Of a DNA stretch of 7,121 bases, positions 5,088-7,121 are shown in pieces. Below the pieces are notes generated by a model that saw nothing but the letters and a program-made list of their open reading frames with translations, was not told the DNA's origin and made no database searches. Positions within the stretch are counted from its first letter, which is position 1. Every line of letters begins with the position of its first letter. A program made the translations under genes and the position numbers. The stretch covers positions 1 to 7,121 of the forward strand of contig WTGR01000779.1 in assembly GCA_011523485.1 (NCBI GenBank), given 5' to 3'. This stretch comes from Acidobacteriota bacterium. Its GTDB lineage: Bacteria; Acidobacteriota; Vicinamibacteria; Vicinamibacterales; UBA8438.

Positions 5088-7121
5088 CTACAGGCTGAAC
5101 CGCACCTCGCCCACGACGGTGCGCCGCAGGATGTCGCCGAAGACGTGCTGCTGGATGCTCTGGTTGAAGAGGTTCGTCACCTTGACGAGCGTCGTGATCG
5201 CGCCGCCGTTCCATTTCACCCCGAAGCTGCCGTTCACCATCGTGTAGCCGTCCGAGTAGCCGTGATACTCCGGCGTGAGCACGTCCGACCAGAGCGCGGC
5301 GGTGGCGGCGCTTACCGACAGGTTGCCGAGGAACCGCGATCCGTCCAGGGACGCGCCGACGTTGACCCGGTGGGTCGGGGGCAGGGTGAGCTCGGTCGGC
5401 AGGTTCGGGTTGTCGGACGCCAGGATCTCCGGATCGTCCTGCCACGAGTAGTTGAACCAGGCGGACATCGATCGCGAGAACCGGTGGTCCACCCACAGCT
5501 CGGCGCCGACCTGCTGCGTCGGCCCCAGGTTGACGTAGGTGTACGCCGTCTGCGGCAGGAAGGCCCCGACCAGCGCCATGAACGACAGGGCCTGCGGCGG
5601 AAGCAGCCACCCCGGCGGCGGGTTCCGCGCCGTGTAGGGGTCGGCGTCGATCGGCAGCGAGACGAGGCTGATGGGATCGTCCCGCCGGTTCAGGTAGTAG
5701 GCGGCGCCGGCCGTCGTTCGCCGGCCGAACGTGCCCGTGTAGCTCAGCTCGTAGGCGGTGAGCGATTCCTCCCTGATCCCGACACGCGCCGTGTCGCCCA
5801 CGGGCACGTCGCTGCCGGCCACGCGGACCACCAGCGGAAACGGCTGTGCGGTGGTCTGGTCGAGCTGCTGCTCGAGCTGCCGCAGCGCTCCCGGCGCGGC
5901 CGCCGGCGGCAGGCTCGGCGGCAGCAGCAACGGCAGGAACGGCCGGAACACCGCCAGCCCGCTCAGATCGACCGGCTGGACGACCTGCATGTCCAGGAAG
6001 TTCTCGATCATCGACGGCGAGCGGAACGCCCGGTTGTAGGAAAGCGTCACCGAGTGATCGACGCCCGGCTTCATCATGAACGATACGCGGGGCGAGAACA
6101 CCGGCCTGGCCAGGTTGCCGAACTTGTCGACCCGCCCGCCGAGGACGAGGCGGAAGCGGTCGAAGAAGATCTCGTCCTGCAGGTAGGCGGCGAGCTCGAG
6201 GCGGTCGTTCGCGTCCGGGCCGATGGTGAGGTCGAAGGTATTGCGGCGCACGTTGCCGCCGTAGGTCAGGTAGTTCCGCTGGCCGACGAACGTCGAGTGG
6301 CCGATCTCCGCATCGACGGTCTCGGACTTGAACCCGAGCTGGACCGGCCGCCCCGTGTTCGGGTCCGGCAGCAGGAGATTCGGCGCGCCGCCGTTGAGGA
6401 TGTTCGTGAACACCTGCGCCCGCAGGTCGCCCCGCTCGTACCCCACCTTGGCGTAGCCCATGTACGACCCGCGCTGGACGTCGAACGGGCCCACCCCGGT
6501 GTGCACCAGCCCCTCGGTCCCGGCAACGCCGCCCGAGTAGGAGATCCGGCCGTCCGCCAGATCCTGGTCCACCCGCACGTCGAACTTCGGCTGGCTCGTG
6601 CCCCGGTTGGCGAAGGCCCCGCCGAACGTGTCGTCGCGGTCCTCCGGATACTGCGCACCGCCCACCGTGGCTCCCGGCACCCGCGGATCGTCGATGACCG
6701 GAATCCGGCCCGTCGGACGCGGGAAGGCATCGGACCGGAAGTAGCCGGCGCTGATGCGGTAGGCCAGCCGGTCGGTGGGCGCCCGCGTGACCGTCGCGTT
6801 CGTGCCGAACATCGAGCCGACGCCCTGACCCACCGTCGAGCCCGCGTCCCGGTCGATCCAGCCGCCGCTCATCGTCACCGTCGTCCCCACCGACTGCCGC
6901 GGCGGCTTCGTGATGATGTTGACGGCCCCGGTCATGGCGTTGGCGCCCCAGGTCGCGGACGCCGGTCCGCGCACCACCTCGATCTGCTCGATGTCGCCCT
7001 GGTTGGCCGGCAGCAGGTCCCACATGACCAGGCCGAAGAAATCGAGGTAGAGGCTGCGGCCGTCCATCAGCACGAGCTGCGAGTTGGTCACCGTCCCGGT
7101 GGACTGCCGGCTGGTGACCTG
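5088..7121 (-). CDS. TonB-dependent outer-membrane receptor, N-terminus off the right edge
   Basis: In-window part is 677 residues, open to the edge. It enters within the plug domain (VTSRQSTGTVTNSQLVLMDG); the signal peptide, TonB box and first plug half lie outside. IEVVRGPASATWGANAMTGA followed by VNIITK is the end-of-plug signature, and the rest is barrel, with many alternating aromatic strands such as YFRSDAFPRP and FNYSWQDDPE. FRSPSMIENF (5997-6026) stands where FRAP-type motifs occur. A Pro/Leu/Gln-rich insert (about 5838-5948, LPLLLPPSLPPAAAP then LEQQLDQTT) looks like an extended extracellular loop. The last residues are VRFSL: the final residue is Leu, with Phe two before, instead of the usual terminal Phe/Trp. 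The GTG at 7091 is internal to the plug, not the true start. Similarity is to general siderophore/colicin-type receptors; the ligand is unknown. It is clearly different from the neighbouring receptor, so this is not a recent duplication. Confidence 0.85.
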   Translation of the reverse strand, partial: QVTSRQSTGTVTNSQLVLMDGRSLYLDFFGLVMWDLLPANQGDIEQIEVVRGPASATWGANAMTGAVNIITKPPRQSVGTTVTMSGGWIDRDAGSTVGQGVGSMFGTNATVTRAPTDRLAYRISAGYFRSDAFPRPTGRIPVIDDPRVPGATVGGAQYPEDRDDTFGGAFANRGTSQPKFDVRVDQDLADGRISYSGGVAGTEGLVHTGVGPFDVQRGSYMGYAKVGYERGDLRAQVFTNILNGGAPNLLLPDPNTGRPVQLGFKSETVDAEIGHSTFVGQRNYLTYGGNVRRNTFDLTIGPDANDRLELAAYLQDEIFFDRFRLVLGGRVDKFGNLARPVFSPRVSFMMKPGVDHSVTLSYNRAFRSPSMIENFLDMQVVQPVDLSGLAVFRPFLPLLLPPSLPPAAAPGALRQLEQQLDQTTAQPFPLVVRVAGSDVPVGDTARVGIREESLTAYELSYTGTFGRRTTAGAAYYLNRRDDPISLVSLPIDADPYTARNPPPGWLLPPQALSFMALVGAFLPQTAYTYVNLGPTQQVGAELWVDHRFSRSMSAWFNYSWQDDPEILASDNPNLPTELTLPPTHRVNVGASLDGSRFLGNLSVSAATAALWSDVLTPEYHGYSDGYTMVNGSFGVKWNGGAITTLVKVTNLFNQSIQQHVFGDILRRTVVGEVRFSL

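Noticed and set aside
2536..7023. Very long minus-strand open frame (about 1495 codons) across both receptor genes
   Set aside because: It is antisense to the first receptor and out of frame with the second. Its translation is Arg/Gly/Ala/His-rich without any domain, as expected from the mirror of GC-rich genes.
2530..7121. The two receptors as a recent tandem duplication
   Set aside because: Their plug and barrel sequences differ throughout, their box motifs differ and they are convergent.

Overview
The window is GC-rich bacterial DNA with a strong third-position G/C bias. It carries envelope transport genes: a sodium:solute symporter with its DUF3311 partner, a secreted Kelch-type protein and two TonB-dependent receptors. 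The organism is therefore a diderm. The symporter/DUF3311/Kelch combination and protein style recall Acidobacteriota (Vicinamibacteria-like) or a similar high-GC environmental lineage. That placement is inferred from memory of protein families, not from a marker gene.

Layout. At 1-1030, on the minus strand, a small DUF3311 membrane protein overlaps the start of an SSS-family symporter by a GTGA junction; the symporter runs off the left edge. At 1031-1383 lies a divergent intergenic region. It holds a good sigma70-like promoter on the plus strand, a perfect inverted repeat just past the predicted start site, and two strong hairpins in a leader of about 180 nt. This leader feeds a Kelch gene (1384 on) with a signal peptide and about two Kelch repeats. 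Homology to the family seems to stop near 1797-1808.

From about 1800 to 2500 comes a cluster of small genes unlike the rest: a CxxC-containing reading frame with no good start, a 64-residue membrane/coiled-coil protein that looks leaderless, and a convergent 86-residue basic protein with a KGGKARA tail. They follow directly on the broken Kelch gene, so an insertion or deletion junction near 1800 is likely.

At 2530-4923 (plus) is a full-length TonB-dependent receptor of the heme/hemoglobin type, judged by its FRAP box and C-terminal signature. It lacks the canonical NPNL box and the histidine usually found between the two boxes. At 5088-7121 (minus) is a second, different TonB-dependent receptor. 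It converges on the first and is cut by the right edge before its N-terminus. Between the two receptors are nested, mutually exclusive inverted repeats and a hairpin.

Together the genes suggest nutrient scavenging. Outer-membrane receptors would take up bulky ligands (one probably heme or an iron carrier), and the inner-membrane symporter would take up a small solute. The inverted repeat at 1211-1231 has the 7-1-7 geometry of Fur-family operators. That is suggestive of metal control, but it sits in front of the Kelch gene, not the receptors. No clear new system is visible. The 1800-2500 small-gene block is the least explained part.
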